From Scatomonas sp963930955 (lineage in GTDB: Bacteria; Bacillota; Clostridia; Lachnospirales; Lachnospiraceae): DNA of 64,000 nt. Each line of letters opens with the position of its first letter. The stretch's first letter is position 1. The notes beneath the pieces are model-generated. The model was not told the DNA's origin. It saw nothing but the letters and a program-made list of their open reading frames with translations, and ran no database searches. Positions 24,451-33,562 of the stretch are shown here, piece after piece. The position numbers were made by a program, and so were the translations under genes. Location of the stretch: the NCBI GenBank assembly GCA_963930955.1, contig OZ006967.1, positions 1,426,001 to 1,490,000 on the forward strand. Direction: 5' to 3'.

Positions 24451-26496
24451 ATGGAGATGAAACATGGTAATCTTTCAATTAACAGCGACAATATTTTCCC
24501 GATCATAAAAAAGTGGATGTACTCGGATCACGACATTTTTGTCCGGGAGCTGATCTCCAACGCCTGCGATGCCGTCACCAAGCTGAAAAAGCTGGACGGG
24601 GCCGGAGAATACGCCCTGCCGGAGGGATATAAAGCCAGGATCGATGTGATCGTGGACGACAAGGAGAAGACCCTGAAATTCATCGATAACGGCATCGGCA
24701 TGACCGGGGACGAGGTGGAAGAGTATATTACCCAGATCGCCTTTTCCGGAGCTACGGAGTTCCTGGAAAAATATAAGGATAAGACGGATCAGGATCAGAT
24801 CATCGGCCATTTCGGCCTGGGCTTTTATTCCGCTTTCATGGTGGCGGATGAGGTACACATTGACACCCTGTCCTTCCAGGAGGGGGCAAAGCCGGTGCAC
24901 TGGGAGTGCGACGGCAGCACAGAGTACGATATGGGCGAAGGGAACAGGACCCAGGTGGGTACGGAGATCACCCTGTATCTCAATGAGGACTGCCATGAGT
25001 TTTCCAATGTATACCGGGTAAGAGAAGTGCTGGAGAAGTACTGCTCCTTCATGCCGGTGGAAATCTATCTGTCCAGACACGCGGAGGAGCCGGAGACAGA
25101 GATTATCGATGAAAAGGATCTGCGGGAGGATGATGAAGTCATCGAGCGGATTCACACCGACGCCAAAACGGAAGAGAAGGAGAACGACAAAGGGGAGAAA
25201 GAGACCGTGGAGGTTTCCCCGGCCCGGGATGAAGTCAAAATCCGGAAACGTCCGGAATTGGTCAACGATATTCATCCCCTGTGGGCAAAACATCCCAACG
25301 AGTGCACCCAGGAAGAGTATAAAGAGTTTTACAGAAAGGTGTTCCTGGATTACAAGGAGCCCCTGTTCTGGATCCATCTGAACATGGATTATCCCTTTAA
25401 CCTGAAGGGCATCCTCTACTTCCCCCGGATCAACACCGAGTACGATTCCATTGAGGGAACCATTAAGCTGTACAATAACCAGGTGTTTATCGCCGATAAT
25501 ATCAAAGAGGTGATCCCCGAGTACCTGATGCTGCTGAAGGGCGTCATTGACTGTCCGGATCTGCCCCTGAACGTTTCCCGGAGCGCTCTGCAGAACGACG
25601 GCTTTGTAAAGAAGATCTCCGACTATATTTCCAAGAAGGTGGCGGACAAGCTTTCCGGCATGTGCAAGACCGACCGGGAAAATTACGAGAAATACTGGGA
25701 CGACATCAGCCCCTTTATCAAGTTCGGCTGCATTAAGGACGCCAAATTCTCCGAGAAGATGATGGATTATGTTCTGTACAAGAACATTGACGACAAATAC
25801 CTGACTCTGGAAGACTGCCTGAAGGAAAACCAGAAGCCGGAGGAGGAAAAGACAGAGGAGAAGCCGGAAGAGAAGAACGAAGACGGTGAAAAGGAAAAGG
25901 AGCGGACCACTATCTACTACGTGACGGATCCGGTGCAGCAGAGCCAGTACATCAACATGTTCCGGGAGCAGAACATGGACGCAGTGATCCTCCGCCACAA
26001 TATCGACTCCGCTTTCATCACCCATGTGGAGAGAGAAAAGGATACTGTGAAATTCCAGCGCATTGACGCGGATCTGACAGAAGATCTGAAGGAGGAAGGA
26101 GCAGATCTGGAGGAAGAGAAAAAAGCTCTGGAGGCCCTGTTCCGGAAAGTCCTGAAGGATGAAAAGATGGAGGTCAAGGTAGAAAACCTGAAGAATGAGA
26201 AGGTATCTTCCATGATCACCCTGTCCGAGGAGAGCCGCCGGATGGAGGAGATGATGAAGATGTACGGCATGGGCGGCATGGACGCCTCCATGTTCGGCGG
26301 ACATCAGACCCTGATCCTTAACGCCAAGCATCCCCTGGTAAAATATATTTACGAGCATCAGGAGGGTGACAAGACGCCTTTGTTCTGTCAGCAGCTGTAT
26401 GATCTGGCGCTGCTCAGCAACAAGCCCCTGTCTCCGGAGGAGATGACAGCCTTTATCGCCAGAAGCAACGAGATCCTGCTGGAGCTGGCAAAATAA
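24451..26496 (+). CDS. htpG: Hsp90-family molecular chaperone HtpG
   Basis: A 681-residue ATP-dependent chaperone. The GHKL ATPase domain shows ELISNACDAVTKLKKL (catalytic Glu/Asn), IDNGIGMT and GHFGLGFYSAFMVAD. The middle domain includes LPLNVSRSALQND, and the C-terminal dimerisation domain ends without MEEVD, as in bacteria. Two charged insertions stand out, one near residues 225-260 and a Glu/Lys-rich linker near 465-485. Regulated by the upstream CIRCE, hence probably HrcA-repressed and heat induced. Confidence 0.97.
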   Translation: MEMKHGNLSINSDNIFPIIKKWMYSDHDIFVRELISNACDAVTKLKKLDGAGEYALPEGYKARIDVIVDDKEKTLKFIDNGIGMTGDEVEEYITQIAFSGATEFLEKYKDKTDQDQIIGHFGLGFYSAFMVADEVHIDTLSFQEGAKPVHWECDGSTEYDMGEGNRTQVGTEITLYLNEDCHEFSNVYRVREVLEKYCSFMPVEIYLSRHAEEPETEIIDEKDLREDDEVIERIHTDAKTEEKENDKGEKETVEVSPARDEVKIRKRPELVNDIHPLWAKHPNECTQEEYKEFYRKVFLDYKEPLFWIHLNMDYPFNLKGILYFPRINTEYDSIEGTIKLYNNQVFIADNIKEVIPEYLMLLKGVIDCPDLPLNVSRSALQNDGFVKKISDYISKKVADKLSGMCKTDRENYEKYWDDISPFIKFGCIKDAKFSEKMMDYVLYKNIDDKYLTLEDCLKENQKPEEEKTEEKPEEKNEDGEKEKERTTIYYVTDPVQQSQYINMFREQNMDAVILRHNIDSAFITHVEREKDTVKFQRIDADLTEDLKEEGADLEEEKKALEALFRKVLKDEKMEVKVENLKNEKVSSMITLSEESRRMEEMMKMYGMGGMDASMFGGHQTLILNAKHPLVKYIYEHQEGDKTPLFCQQLYDLALLSNKPLSPEEMTAFIARSNEILLELAK

Positions 26497-26517
26497 ATAC
26501 AGAAAGCGAGAAAATAC

Positions 26518-27054
26518 ATGTGCCGGAATGAATCACAGGGATGCCTGTTTCTGATCGGCTTTATGGGGGCGGGCAAGAGCGCAGTCTCTGCCCGCCTTCA
26601 TAAATGCTATGGAATGGAACTGCTGGAGATGGACCAGGAGATTGAAAAAAGAGAACAGAAAAAGATCCCGGAGATCTTCCGGGAAAGGGGAGAAGCGTAT
26701 TTCCGTCAGGCGGAGACCGCTCTGCTTAAGGAACTGCAGGGAAAAAGAGGGATCGTGGTGTCCTGCGGCGGCGGAGCCGCCCTGCGGGAGGAAAATGTAA
26801 AGCTTATGCGGGCAGCGGGAAAGATTGTTCTGCTTTCCGCCCGGCCGGAGACGATCCTGGAACGGGTGGCAGGAAATGAGGACCGCCCCCTGCTTCAGGG
26901 CAGAAAAACAGCGGAAGGGATCCGGGAACTGATGGAACAGCGAAAGGCCAGATATGAGGCAGCGGCGGATCTGACCGTCGACACTGACGAAAAAAGCGTA
27001 GCGGAAATATGTAAGGAGATCCTTTGCCGGACCGGATTTGCCGGAAAGGCTTAA
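26518..27054 (+). CDS. aroK: Shikimate kinase
   Basis: A 178-residue kinase for the fifth step of the shikimate pathway. The P-loop is IGFMGAGKSAV near residue 15, then the substrate-binding DQEIEKREQ segment, FRERGEAYFRQAE and the Walker-B-like VVSCGGGAAL, then the lid region NEDRPLL. It lies 21 bp after htpG with no terminator between, so heat-shock read-through is possible. No other aro gene is nearby. The 3' end overlaps the convergent gene by 4 bp. Confidence 0.92.
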   Translation: MCRNESQGCLFLIGFMGAGKSAVSARLHKCYGMELLEMDQEIEKREQKKIPEIFRERGEAYFRQAETALLKELQGKRGIVVSCGGGAALREENVKLMRAAGKIVLLSARPETILERVAGNEDRPLLQGRKTAEGIRELMEQRKARYEAAADLTVDTDEKSVAEICKEILCRTGFAGKA

Positions 27055-27542
27055 TCCAGATCCTGGAGTCTTAAAAATTCCAGGAGCATCTGATCCCAGG
27101 CGTAGTCCAGGGATTTATCCATAGTAAACAGCCGGAGGGAAGACCCGGTGGTCAGGGTAAGTACCTCTCCGTTGTACTGGCAGTTCAGATAGAGGCCGAA
27201 GACATCGTCGGCGCTCAGATCCGGACTGCTTTTTGCTGTCAGGAGGGCCACCTCCGACGGAGGCAGCTGGAAAACAAATTTAAAAGAAAGAGGAGTCCTT
27301 TTCCCCCGGATCACTGACAGGCAGAAGGGTTTGACCTCTTTCCAGAGAACCTGCCGTCTGCCTTCCTCCCGGAGTTTTTCCGCCTTTTCGCTATCATAAA
27401 AATCCGGGCGGAATTCTCCATCGATGGAAAAGGTGGCAAAGGTGGTGATGGATGCCTCGGGAACCAGAAAACGATCGAAGGTATCCTGGAGAAGCAGTTT
27501 GTTCATGAAATTTTTCAGGTGTTTGATTTGCAGCGCGATCAT
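27051..27542 (-). CDS. Conserved protein, DUF5721-like
   Basis: A 163-residue soluble protein beginning MIALQIKHLKNFMNKLLLQD and containing FLVPEASITTFATFSIDG. I recognise it as resembling the DUF5721 family common in Lachnospiraceae; its function is unknown. No catalytic motif is apparent. It lies 3 bp downstream of the CorA-type gene, so they probably share a transcript. Family assignment is from memory of the N-terminal pattern. Confidence 0.7.
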   Translation of the reverse strand: MIALQIKHLKNFMNKLLLQDTFDRFLVPEASITTFATFSIDGEFRPDFYDSEKAEKLREEGRRQVLWKEVKPFCLSVIRGKRTPLSFKFVFQLPPSEVALLTAKSSPDLSADDVFGLYLNCQYNGEVLTLTTGSSLRLFTMDKSLDYAWDQMLLEFLRLQDLD

Positions 27543-27545
27543 TGG

Positions 27546-28394
27546 TCAAAGCCAGCCTTTCTTTTTAAAATACCAGATTTCCAGAAGCACCAGCGCCCCG
27601 CAGACACCTATAAGAATAAAATAGGCGGCGGGTTCCCGAAGCTCCGGCATATAATTAAAATTCATACCGTACCAGCCGGTGAGCAGAGACAAGGGAAGAA
27701 ATATGGTGGTGACCACTGTCAGCATGCGCATGGTATCGTTCTGCTTCAGATCCATCTGAGACTGGTAGATCTCCCGGATCTGCAGGGCATATTCCCGGAG
27801 CATCTGCGTCTGGTCATAAAGCCGGTCAATCCGGGAGCACAGCCGGGTGAAATGCCGGGAATACTCTTTCGGAAAGAGGCCGTTGTCATTATCGGCCAGC
27901 AGTTCGCACATATCCATGAGCTGCTGATAAAAAGAATGGAGTTTCAGCAGTTCCCGGCGGCAGAGATTCAGATTTTTCTCCCACTCTCTGGGAAAAGATT
28001 CCGTGACGGCTTCTTCCATGGTGGACAGCCGTTTTTCATAATTCTGAAGGAGAAGCATATCCCCCTGGATCAGTGTGCCGAAAAAACGGAAAAATAGCTG
28101 AAAATGATCCGGGCAGTTCCGAAGTTCTTCCCGGTCAAGATGTTCTGCCAGTTTCCGGCGGGATTCCTCCGGGACAATCAGGAGCAGACGGTCCTGACTG
28201 ATATAAAAAACTGCGGAAAAGGAAGCTTCCCGGGCATTCTGCCGATCCGGAAACACCAGGGTGCCCAGGGTGCATTCCGGAAGCAGTTCCGCCCGGCAAT
28301 ACTGACTGGTTTCGGACAGGATCCGCTTCAGGGCGGAACCGCCGGGCAGCTCCGGGCAGCGCTTTGCAGCTTCCTGTTCAGATAAAAGTTCCAT
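27546..28394 (-). CDS. CorA-family divalent cation transporter
   Basis: A 282-residue membrane protein with a large cytoplasmic helical domain and two C-terminal membrane helices. The end of helix 1 carries the pore signature YGMNF (GWYGMNFNYMPEL), and the cytoplasmic end is KKKGWL. CorA proteins are pentameric Mg2+/Co2+ channels. The GTG at 28403 overlaps the AGGAGG, so the ATG at 28394, 8 bases from it, is the likelier start. Divergent from the small membrane protein gene at 28568. Confidence 0.9.
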   Translation of the reverse strand: MELLSEQEAAKRCPELPGGSALKRILSETSQYCRAELLPECTLGTLVFPDRQNAREASFSAVFYISQDRLLLIVPEESRRKLAEHLDREELRNCPDHFQLFFRFFGTLIQGDMLLLQNYEKRLSTMEEAVTESFPREWEKNLNLCRRELLKLHSFYQQLMDMCELLADNDNGLFPKEYSRHFTRLCSRIDRLYDQTQMLREYALQIREIYQSQMDLKQNDTMRMLTVVTTIFLPLSLLTGWYGMNFNYMPELREPAAYFILIGVCGALVLLEIWYFKKKGWL

Positions 28395-28567
28395 GTCCCC
28401 CACCTCCTGTTACTGCTGCTATTATACCCGAAAGGGGAGGTTTGAACAACCGTTTATGAATGTTTTGTGATTTTCAGGCCCAGGGCTTTTCTTTTGAAAA
28501 AAAATGTTGTATACTGCTTTCTAGTGAGTGCCCGCCGGGTGCAATCAGAAAAAGGAGAACAGTTGAC

Positions 28568-28834
28568 ATGAGTCAGAAAAAGGTTGAAAAATATAAACAG
28601 GAAAAGGCCAGCAGACAGAAGAACATGAAAAGAGAAAAGATCCTCCGCCGCCTGGAGTTCGCGGTGATCGGCATCGTTCTGGTCGGAGTGCTGGTATGGT
28701 TCTGTTTCGCCGTATATCAGAATTCCAAGGTAAAAGCCCTTGAAAACGCGGATACCGTTACTACCTCTATGGATGTAACCGCAGTGGATGAATATCTGAA
28801 CGGGCTGACCGCTGCCTCCAGTTCGGCGGAATAA
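28568..28834 (+). CDS. Small single-pass membrane protein, function unknown
   Basis: An 88-residue protein with a highly basic N-terminal helix (SQKKVEKYKQEKASRQKNMK), one membrane helix (FAVIGIVLVGVLVWFCFAVY) and a short acidic outer tail. The ATG follows AAAGGAGAACAGTTGAC. Topology is probably N-in. Resembles small Lachnospiraceae proteins of unknown function. Confidence 0.75.
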   Translation: MSQKKVEKYKQEKASRQKNMKREKILRRLEFAVIGIVLVGVLVWFCFAVYQNSKVKALENADTVTTSMDVTAVDEYLNGLTAASSSAE

Positions 28835-28868
28835 CCGTTAAAAAAGAACCTGCGAATAAAAAAGAAAC

Positions 28869-28912
28869 AATCCCGGAGAATTCGGATCAGAAACCACGAA
28901 TTCTCCGGGATT
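28869..28912. terminator. Hairpin terminator, probably bidirectional
   Basis: A perfect 16-bp stem (28869-28884 with 28897-28912), 12-base loop, followed by ATCTTTT on the + strand. T-rich sequence also follows on the - strand, so it may end both the small membrane protein gene and the cold-shock gene. Confidence 0.8.
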
Positions 28913-28922
28913 ATCTTTTGCT

Positions 28923-28958
28923 GCCGGAAGCTGCCCCTGGGGTCTTCCGGCCTTTTTT
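28923..28958 (+). terminator. Second hairpin with T run
   Basis: GCCGGAAG (28923-28930) pairs with CTTCCGGC (28944-28951), followed by CTTTTTTT. It backs up the terminator just upstream. Confidence 0.75.
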
Positions 28959-28985
28959 TACTTAGGAAAAATCTCTATTCACTGA

Positions 28986-29186
28986 TCAACATTTCACAAC
29001 GTTGGCAGCCTGCATTCCCTTTGCGCCTTCGGTCAGGTCATAAGTAACAGCCTGGCCTTCATCCAGAGACTTGAAGCCTTCGCCCTGGATTGCGGAGAAA
29101 TGCACGAATACGTCCTTGCCATCCTCGCCAGTGATGAAGCCGTAGCCCTTTTCAGCGTTGAACCATTTTACAGTTCCCTTGTTCAT
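28986..29186 (-). CDS. Cold-shock domain protein
   Basis: A 66-residue CspA-type OB-fold RNA chaperone of normal length. RNP1 is KGYGFITG and RNP2 is VFVHFSAI; the C-terminus is GMQAANVVKC. It binds single-stranded RNA and DNA. The ribosome site is GGAGGTACTACAAC. The upstream non-coding region is long (over 400 bp to the divergent pyr promoter), as expected for a cold-regulated leader, and contains unusual repeats. Confidence 0.97.
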   Translation of the reverse strand: MNKGTVKWFNAEKGYGFITGEDGKDVFVHFSAIQGEGFKSLDEGQAVTYDLTEGAKGMQAANVVKC

Positions 29187-29251
29187 GTTGTAGTACCTCC
29201 ATTACTAATAAGAAAAATGAAATAATGCAAGCCTGTGAATTTCCCGCCTCT

Positions 29252-29416
29252 GCCGCTGGACAGGGCTTTTGCAAATTAAAAGCCGACGGCTGCGCCGCCG
29301 CCGGAGAACTCGCAATCCGGACTGCGTCCTGCTTGCTCGTTTCCGGAGCCTGTCCAATGTCTGCGTTCTTCGGCATGTAAACATGCCTCCGTCCGCCGCC
29401 GCTGGACAGGGCTTTT
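29252..29416. repeat. Pair of 19-bp direct repeats in the csp upstream region
   Basis: GCCGCTGGACAGGGCTTTT occurs at 29252-29270 and again at 29398-29416. An inverted CCTGTCCA lies between them at about 29349. The interval is GC rich and has no credible gene. It may be a small duplicated element or part of the csp leader structure. Confidence 0.65.
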
Positions 29417-29425
29417 AATAAAAAT

Positions 29426-29485
29426 TCACTGGCTATTACAGATTATATTGAAGGTGAATGAAATATAATCTCTAATAACCAGTGA
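29426..29485. repeat. 24-bp imperfect inverted repeat
   Basis: Arms 29426-29449 and 29462-29485 match with two differences around a 12-base centre. On the - strand it is followed by a short T-rich tract; on the + strand it is not. The function is unknown. Together with the flanking repeat this accounts for most of the 440-bp gap between csp and pyrC. Confidence 0.7.
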
Positions 29486-29568
29486 CTCCATGTGCATCTC
29501 AATAATTCCATATCTCTCTAAATTGTGATTTCATTATAGTCAGTAAGATTTCAAAAGTCAAGGGGAAG

Positions 29569-29597
29569 TTGCAATTCCCGGGGTTTTACTGTATACT
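29569..29597 (+). promoter_or_regulatory. pyr operon promoter
   Basis: TTGCAA, 17-bp spacer, TATACT, ending 31 bp before the pyrC start. No PyrR-type attenuator fits in the remaining short leader, so control would have to be at initiation or elsewhere. Confidence 0.75.
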
Positions 29598-29628
29598 TGG
29601 GAAAAAGCGTGATTACGGGAGGAAGCTT

Positions 29629-30912
29629 ATGAGTATTTTGATCAAGGGCGGACGGATCATCGACCCGGACACAAAGCTGGACGGGATCGGGGATCTCCTG
29701 ATCGAGGACGGAAAGATCGCGGAAGTTGGGAAAAAGATAGAGAAAAAGGCGGACACAGTTCTGGATGCCAAGGGCTGTTTTGTAATGCCAGGATTTATTG
29801 ATATGCATGTGCATCTCCGGGATCCAGGACTTACCTGGAAGGAGGATATCGAGACCGGCTCCCGGGCTGCGGCCAGAGGCGGTTTTACCACCATTGTAGC
29901 CATGCCGAATACAAAACCGGTGATGGATTCTCCGGACCGGATCGATTATGTAATGGTAAAGGCCAGAAGCTGCGCTCCCATTCATGTACTGCAGGCGGGA
30001 GCAGCCACCAGAGGACAGATGGGAGAGGAACTGGCGGACATTGAAGGGATGGCGGCCCACGGGTCTCCGGCCATCAGCGAGGACGGGAAATCCGTGATGA
30101 ATTCCCGGCTCTGCCGGGAGGCCATGAAGGAAGCAGCCAGATGCGGGATCCCTTTTCTGGATCACTGCGAGGATGCGGATCTGGCAGCGGGGGGCTGCGT
30201 GAATGATGATGAGAATGCCCGGAAGGCGGGACTTCCCGGCATCAGCAATGCGGCAGAGGATGCCATTACTGCCAGAGATACGCTGCTGGCAGCGGAAACG
30301 GGCGTGCATCTTCATCTTTGCCATTGCTCCACCAGGAACAGCGCGGTGATCCTGAAAATGGCCAAAGCCCAGGGAGTGTCCATTTCCGGGGAAGTATGTC
30401 CCCACCATTTTACGCTTTCCAGTGATGATATGATTCCTGGAGATACGAATTATAAAATGAATCCTCCGCTTCGGACCCGGGAGGATGTGGAAGCTCTGCG
30501 CCAGGCTCTTCATGAGGATGTGTTTGATGTGATCAGCACGGATCATGCGCCTCATTCCACCCAGGAAAAATCCACGACCATGCGAAAGGCGCCCTTTGGA
30601 ATTGTGGGTCTGGAGACAGCGGCAGCTCTGACGGTGACGGAGCTGGTAGATACAGGGGTCCTGACTCCTATGCAGATGGCGGAAAAGATGAGCGGCAACC
30701 CGGCGAAAATCCTGAAGCTGTCCGGCAGAGGATCTCTGGCTGAGGGCAAAGAGGCAGATGTGGTGATCCTGGATCCGGAAGCGGAATACGTGATCGATGC
30801 CAGGAAGTTTGCCTCTAAAGGGAAAAATACTCCTTTTAACGGACGCAGAGTAAAAGGAAAGATCCGGGCTACGATCTGCGGAGGCGAGATCGTTTACCGG
30901 GCTGAAGATTAA
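29629..30912 (+). CDS. pyrC: Dihydroorotase
   Basis: A 427-residue class I dihydroorotase of pyrimidine synthesis, closing carbamoyl-aspartate to dihydroorotate. Metal ligands are in GFIDMHVHLRDPG near residue 58, further histidines in FLDHCED and HLHLCHCST, and the catalytic aspartate in ISTDHAPH. The C-terminal GKNTPFNGRRVKG is typical. The start at 29629 follows GGGAGGAAGCTT; the upstream extension lies in the promoter. First gene of pyrC-F-K-D-E; pyrA and pyrB are not in the window. Confidence 0.97.
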   Translation: MSILIKGGRIIDPDTKLDGIGDLLIEDGKIAEVGKKIEKKADTVLDAKGCFVMPGFIDMHVHLRDPGLTWKEDIETGSRAAARGGFTTIVAMPNTKPVMDSPDRIDYVMVKARSCAPIHVLQAGAATRGQMGEELADIEGMAAHGSPAISEDGKSVMNSRLCREAMKEAARCGIPFLDHCEDADLAAGGCVNDDENARKAGLPGISNAAEDAITARDTLLAAETGVHLHLCHCSTRNSAVILKMAKAQGVSISGEVCPHHFTLSSDDMIPGDTNYKMNPPLRTREDVEALRQALHEDVFDVISTDHAPHSTQEKSTTMRKAPFGIVGLETAAALTVTELVDTGVLTPMQMAEKMSGNPAKILKLSGRGSLAEGKEADVVILDPEAEYVIDARKFASKGKNTPFNGRRVKGKIRATICGGEIVYRAED

Positions 30913-30935
30913 AAATAGAAACGAGGGCAGAACAG

Positions 30936-31868
30936 ATGATTCGTAAACTGATTGAGAATATTAAAAAGACAAAGGCTCCTATTGTGGTGGGACTGGATCC
31001 TATGCTTTCCTATGTTCCGGAACATGTGCAGAAAAAAGCCTTCAGCCAGCTGGGGGAGACTCTGGAAGGCGCAGCAGAGGCAATCTGGCAGTTTAATAAA
31101 GAAATCGTGGATCACACCGCAGATCTGATCCCGGCGGTAAAGCCTCAGATCGCCATGTATGAGCAGTTCGGCGTTCCTGGACTGGCTGCCTATGAAAAAA
31201 CAGTTTCCTACTGCCAGAGCAAGGGCCTGGTGGTGATCGGAGATATTAAGAGAGGGGATATCGGCTCTACTTCCGCGGCTTACGCAGTAGGACATCTGGG
31301 ATCCGTACAGGTGGGAAGTAAAAAATATTCCGGCTTCCATGAGGATTTTGCCACGGTAAATCCCTATCTGGGAAGTGATGGAGTAAAGCCGTTTCTGGAT
31401 GTATGCAGGGAGGAAAAAAAGGGTATCTTTATTCTGGTAAAAACCTCCAACCCTTCCAGCGGAGAATTCCAGGATCGGGTAGTAGAGGGACGGCCTCTTT
31501 ATGAACTGGTGGGAGAGAAGGTGGCCCAGTGGGGCAGCGACCTTATGGAAGACGGCTACAGTTATGTAGGAGCCGTAGTGGGCGCTACCTATCCGGAAAT
31601 GGGCCGGACCCTTAGAAAGATCATGCCGAAAAGCTACATTCTGGTGCCGGGCTACGGCGCCCAGGGAGGCCAGGGAAAAGACCTGGTGGACTTTTTCAAT
31701 GAAGATGGACTGGGTGCCATCGTAAACTCCTCCCGGGGCATTATTGCCGCCTACAAGCAGGAAAAATACGCTTCCTTTGGAGCGGAGCATTTCGGAGAAG
31801 CATCCCGTCAGGCGGTTGTGGATATGGTGAAGGATATTTCCGGAGCGCTGGAGGCGGCAAAAGCATGA
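30936..31868 (+). CDS. pyrF: Orotidine 5'-phosphate decarboxylase, type 2
   Basis: A 310-residue decarboxylase of the last UMP step. The catalytic Lys-Asp network is in VVIGDIKRGDIGSTS near residue 105, and the phosphate-binding end is in VPGYGAQGGQ. The length, longer than the roughly 235 residues of the E. coli type, fits the PyrF subfamily 2 found in Clostridia. It overlaps pyrK by 4 bp (ATGA). Confidence 0.96.
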   Translation: MIRKLIENIKKTKAPIVVGLDPMLSYVPEHVQKKAFSQLGETLEGAAEAIWQFNKEIVDHTADLIPAVKPQIAMYEQFGVPGLAAYEKTVSYCQSKGLVVIGDIKRGDIGSTSAAYAVGHLGSVQVGSKKYSGFHEDFATVNPYLGSDGVKPFLDVCREEKKGIFILVKTSNPSSGEFQDRVVEGRPLYELVGEKVAQWGSDLMEDGYSYVGAVVGATYPEMGRTLRKIMPKSYILVPGYGAQGGQGKDLVDFFNEDGLGAIVNSSRGIIAAYKQEKYASFGAEHFGEASRQAVVDMVKDISGALEAAKA

Positions 31869-32635
31869 AGAAGAAAGAATGGTGCAGGATCCTTTCACAG
31901 GAAGAAATCGCGGAGGATATTTACAGTCTGTGGCTGGAGACGCCGTCTATAGCCGGAAATGCATGCCCGGGACAGTTTGTGTCTCTTTACTGCCGGGACA
32001 GCAGCCGTCTGCTGCCCAGACCCATCAGTCTCTGCGAAATTGACAAAGAGCAGGGCCGGATCCGCCTGGTATACCGGGTGGCCGGAAAGGGAACCGAAGA
32101 ATTTTCCCGTATGAAGGCCGGAGAAGAGATTTCTGTGCTGGGTCCTTTGGGCAACGGATTTCCTCTGGAGCGGGGAAAAGGCCGGAGGGTGATCCTCTTT
32201 GGCGGAGGCATCGGCATCCCGCCCATGCTGGAGACTGCCAGGCAGCTTTCCGCCGAAAAAAGCATTGTTCTGGGGTACCGGGATCAGCGCTTTCTGGAAA
32301 AGGAGTTCGCGGCCCAGGGAGATCTGTATATTGCCACGGAAGACGGAAGTTTCGGCACAAGGGGCAATGTGCTGGATGCGGTCCGGGAACAGAGTGTTTC
32401 GGGAGAGGTGATCTTTGCCTGCGGTCCGACCCCAATGCTCCGGGCGGTCAAAGCCTGGGCAGAGGAGAATGGCATAGAGTGCTGGATCTCTATGGAAGAA
32501 CGGATGGCCTGCGGCATCGGCGCCTGTCTGGCCTGTGTATGCCAGTCAAGAGAAATAGATGAGCACTCCCAGGTACACAATAAAAGAGTCTGCAAGGACG
32601 GTCCTGTATTTCTGGCATCGGAGGTGGAACTGTAA
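31865..32635 (+). CDS. pyrK: Dihydroorotate dehydrogenase electron-transfer subunit
   Basis: A 256-residue iron-sulfur flavoprotein that passes electrons from PyrD to NAD+. FAD binding is indicated by RLLPRPISLCEI and NAD binding by ILFGGGIGIPPMLE. The [2Fe-2S] cysteines are in CGIGACLACVC and VCKDGPVF. It pairs with the class 1B PyrD next door; the stop and start share one base. Confidence 0.96.
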   Translation: MKKKEWCRILSQEEIAEDIYSLWLETPSIAGNACPGQFVSLYCRDSSRLLPRPISLCEIDKEQGRIRLVYRVAGKGTEEFSRMKAGEEISVLGPLGNGFPLERGKGRRVILFGGGIGIPPMLETARQLSAEKSIVLGYRDQRFLEKEFAAQGDLYIATEDGSFGTRGNVLDAVREQSVSGEVIFACGPTPMLRAVKAWAEENGIECWISMEERMACGIGACLACVCQSREIDEHSQVHNKRVCKDGPVFLASEVEL

Positions 32636-33537
32636 TGAACATGAAGGTAAACATAGCCGGCGTGGAATTGAAAAATCCGGTGATGACCGCTTCCGGCACC
32701 TTCGGCTCCGGAGCGGAGTACAGCGAACTGGTGGATTTAAATCAGCTGGGAGCAGTGGTGACGAAAGGGGTGGCCAACGTTCCCTGGCCGGGAAATCCCA
32801 CACCCAGGATCGCGGAGGTTTACGGGGGCATGCTCAATGCCATCGGTCTACAGAACCCGGGTATAGATGTGTTCTGCCGGAGAGATATTCCTTTTCTGAA
32901 GCAGTACGATACAAAGATTATCGTCAATGTCTGCGGCCACGCCCCGGAAGAATATCTGGCAGTGGTGGAGCGTCTGGGGGAAGAAGAGGTGGATCTTCTG
33001 GAAATCAATATTTCCTGCCCCAATGTGAACGCAGGATTTCTGGCCTTTGGCCAGGATCCAAAACATGTAGAGGAACTGACAGCCCAGATCAAAAAGAAGG
33101 CCAGGCAGCCGGTGATCATGAAGCTGACTCCCAATGTGACGGATATTGCGGAGATCGCCAGGGCGGCAGAGGCCGGCGGCGCAGACGCGGTTTCCCTCAT
33201 CAATACCCTTACCGGTATGAAGATTGATGTGAAAAAGAGATGCTTTGCCCTGGCGAACAAAACCGGAGGCATGTCCGGTCCGGCGGTAAAGCCTGTGGCT
33301 CTGCGCATGGTCTATCAGACCGCCCAGGCGGTAAAGATCCCTGTGATCGGCATGGGCGGCATTTCCACAGCGGAGGACGCCCTGGAGTTTATCCTGGCGG
33401 GAGCCACAGCCGTATCCGTGGGAACAGCAAATTTTTACAACCCCACAGCAACTCTGGACATCATCCAGGGAATCCGGCAGTATATGCAGGAAAATCATAT
33501 AGAAGATATCCGGGAACTGATCGGAGCAGTCCGGTAA
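32635..33537 (+). CDS. pyrD: Dihydroorotate dehydrogenase, class 1B catalytic subunit
   Basis: A 300-residue TIM-barrel flavoenzyme. Signature segments are MTASGTFGSGAEY, INISCPNVNAG with the catalytic cysteine of class 1, and IPVIGMGGISTAEDALEF for FMN phosphate binding. With PyrK it forms the NAD-dependent heterotetramer typical of Firmicutes. The start at 32635 uses the last base of the pyrK stop; a second ATG lies 6 bp on. Confidence 0.97.
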   Translation: MNMKVNIAGVELKNPVMTASGTFGSGAEYSELVDLNQLGAVVTKGVANVPWPGNPTPRIAEVYGGMLNAIGLQNPGIDVFCRRDIPFLKQYDTKIIVNVCGHAPEEYLAVVERLGEEEVDLLEINISCPNVNAGFLAFGQDPKHVEELTAQIKKKARQPVIMKLTPNVTDIAEIARAAEAGGADAVSLINTLTGMKIDVKKRCFALANKTGGMSGPAVKPVALRMVYQTAQAVKIPVIGMGGISTAEDALEFILAGATAVSVGTANFYNPTATLDIIQGIRQYMQENHIEDIRELIGAVR

Positions 33538-33562
33538 CAGAATAGCAGGAGGTTCTGAAAAA

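Noticed and set aside
24475..26358. Long minus-strand frame opposite htpG
   Set aside because: It has a His/Leu/Val-rich shadow composition with no motif; htpG on the plus strand is certain.
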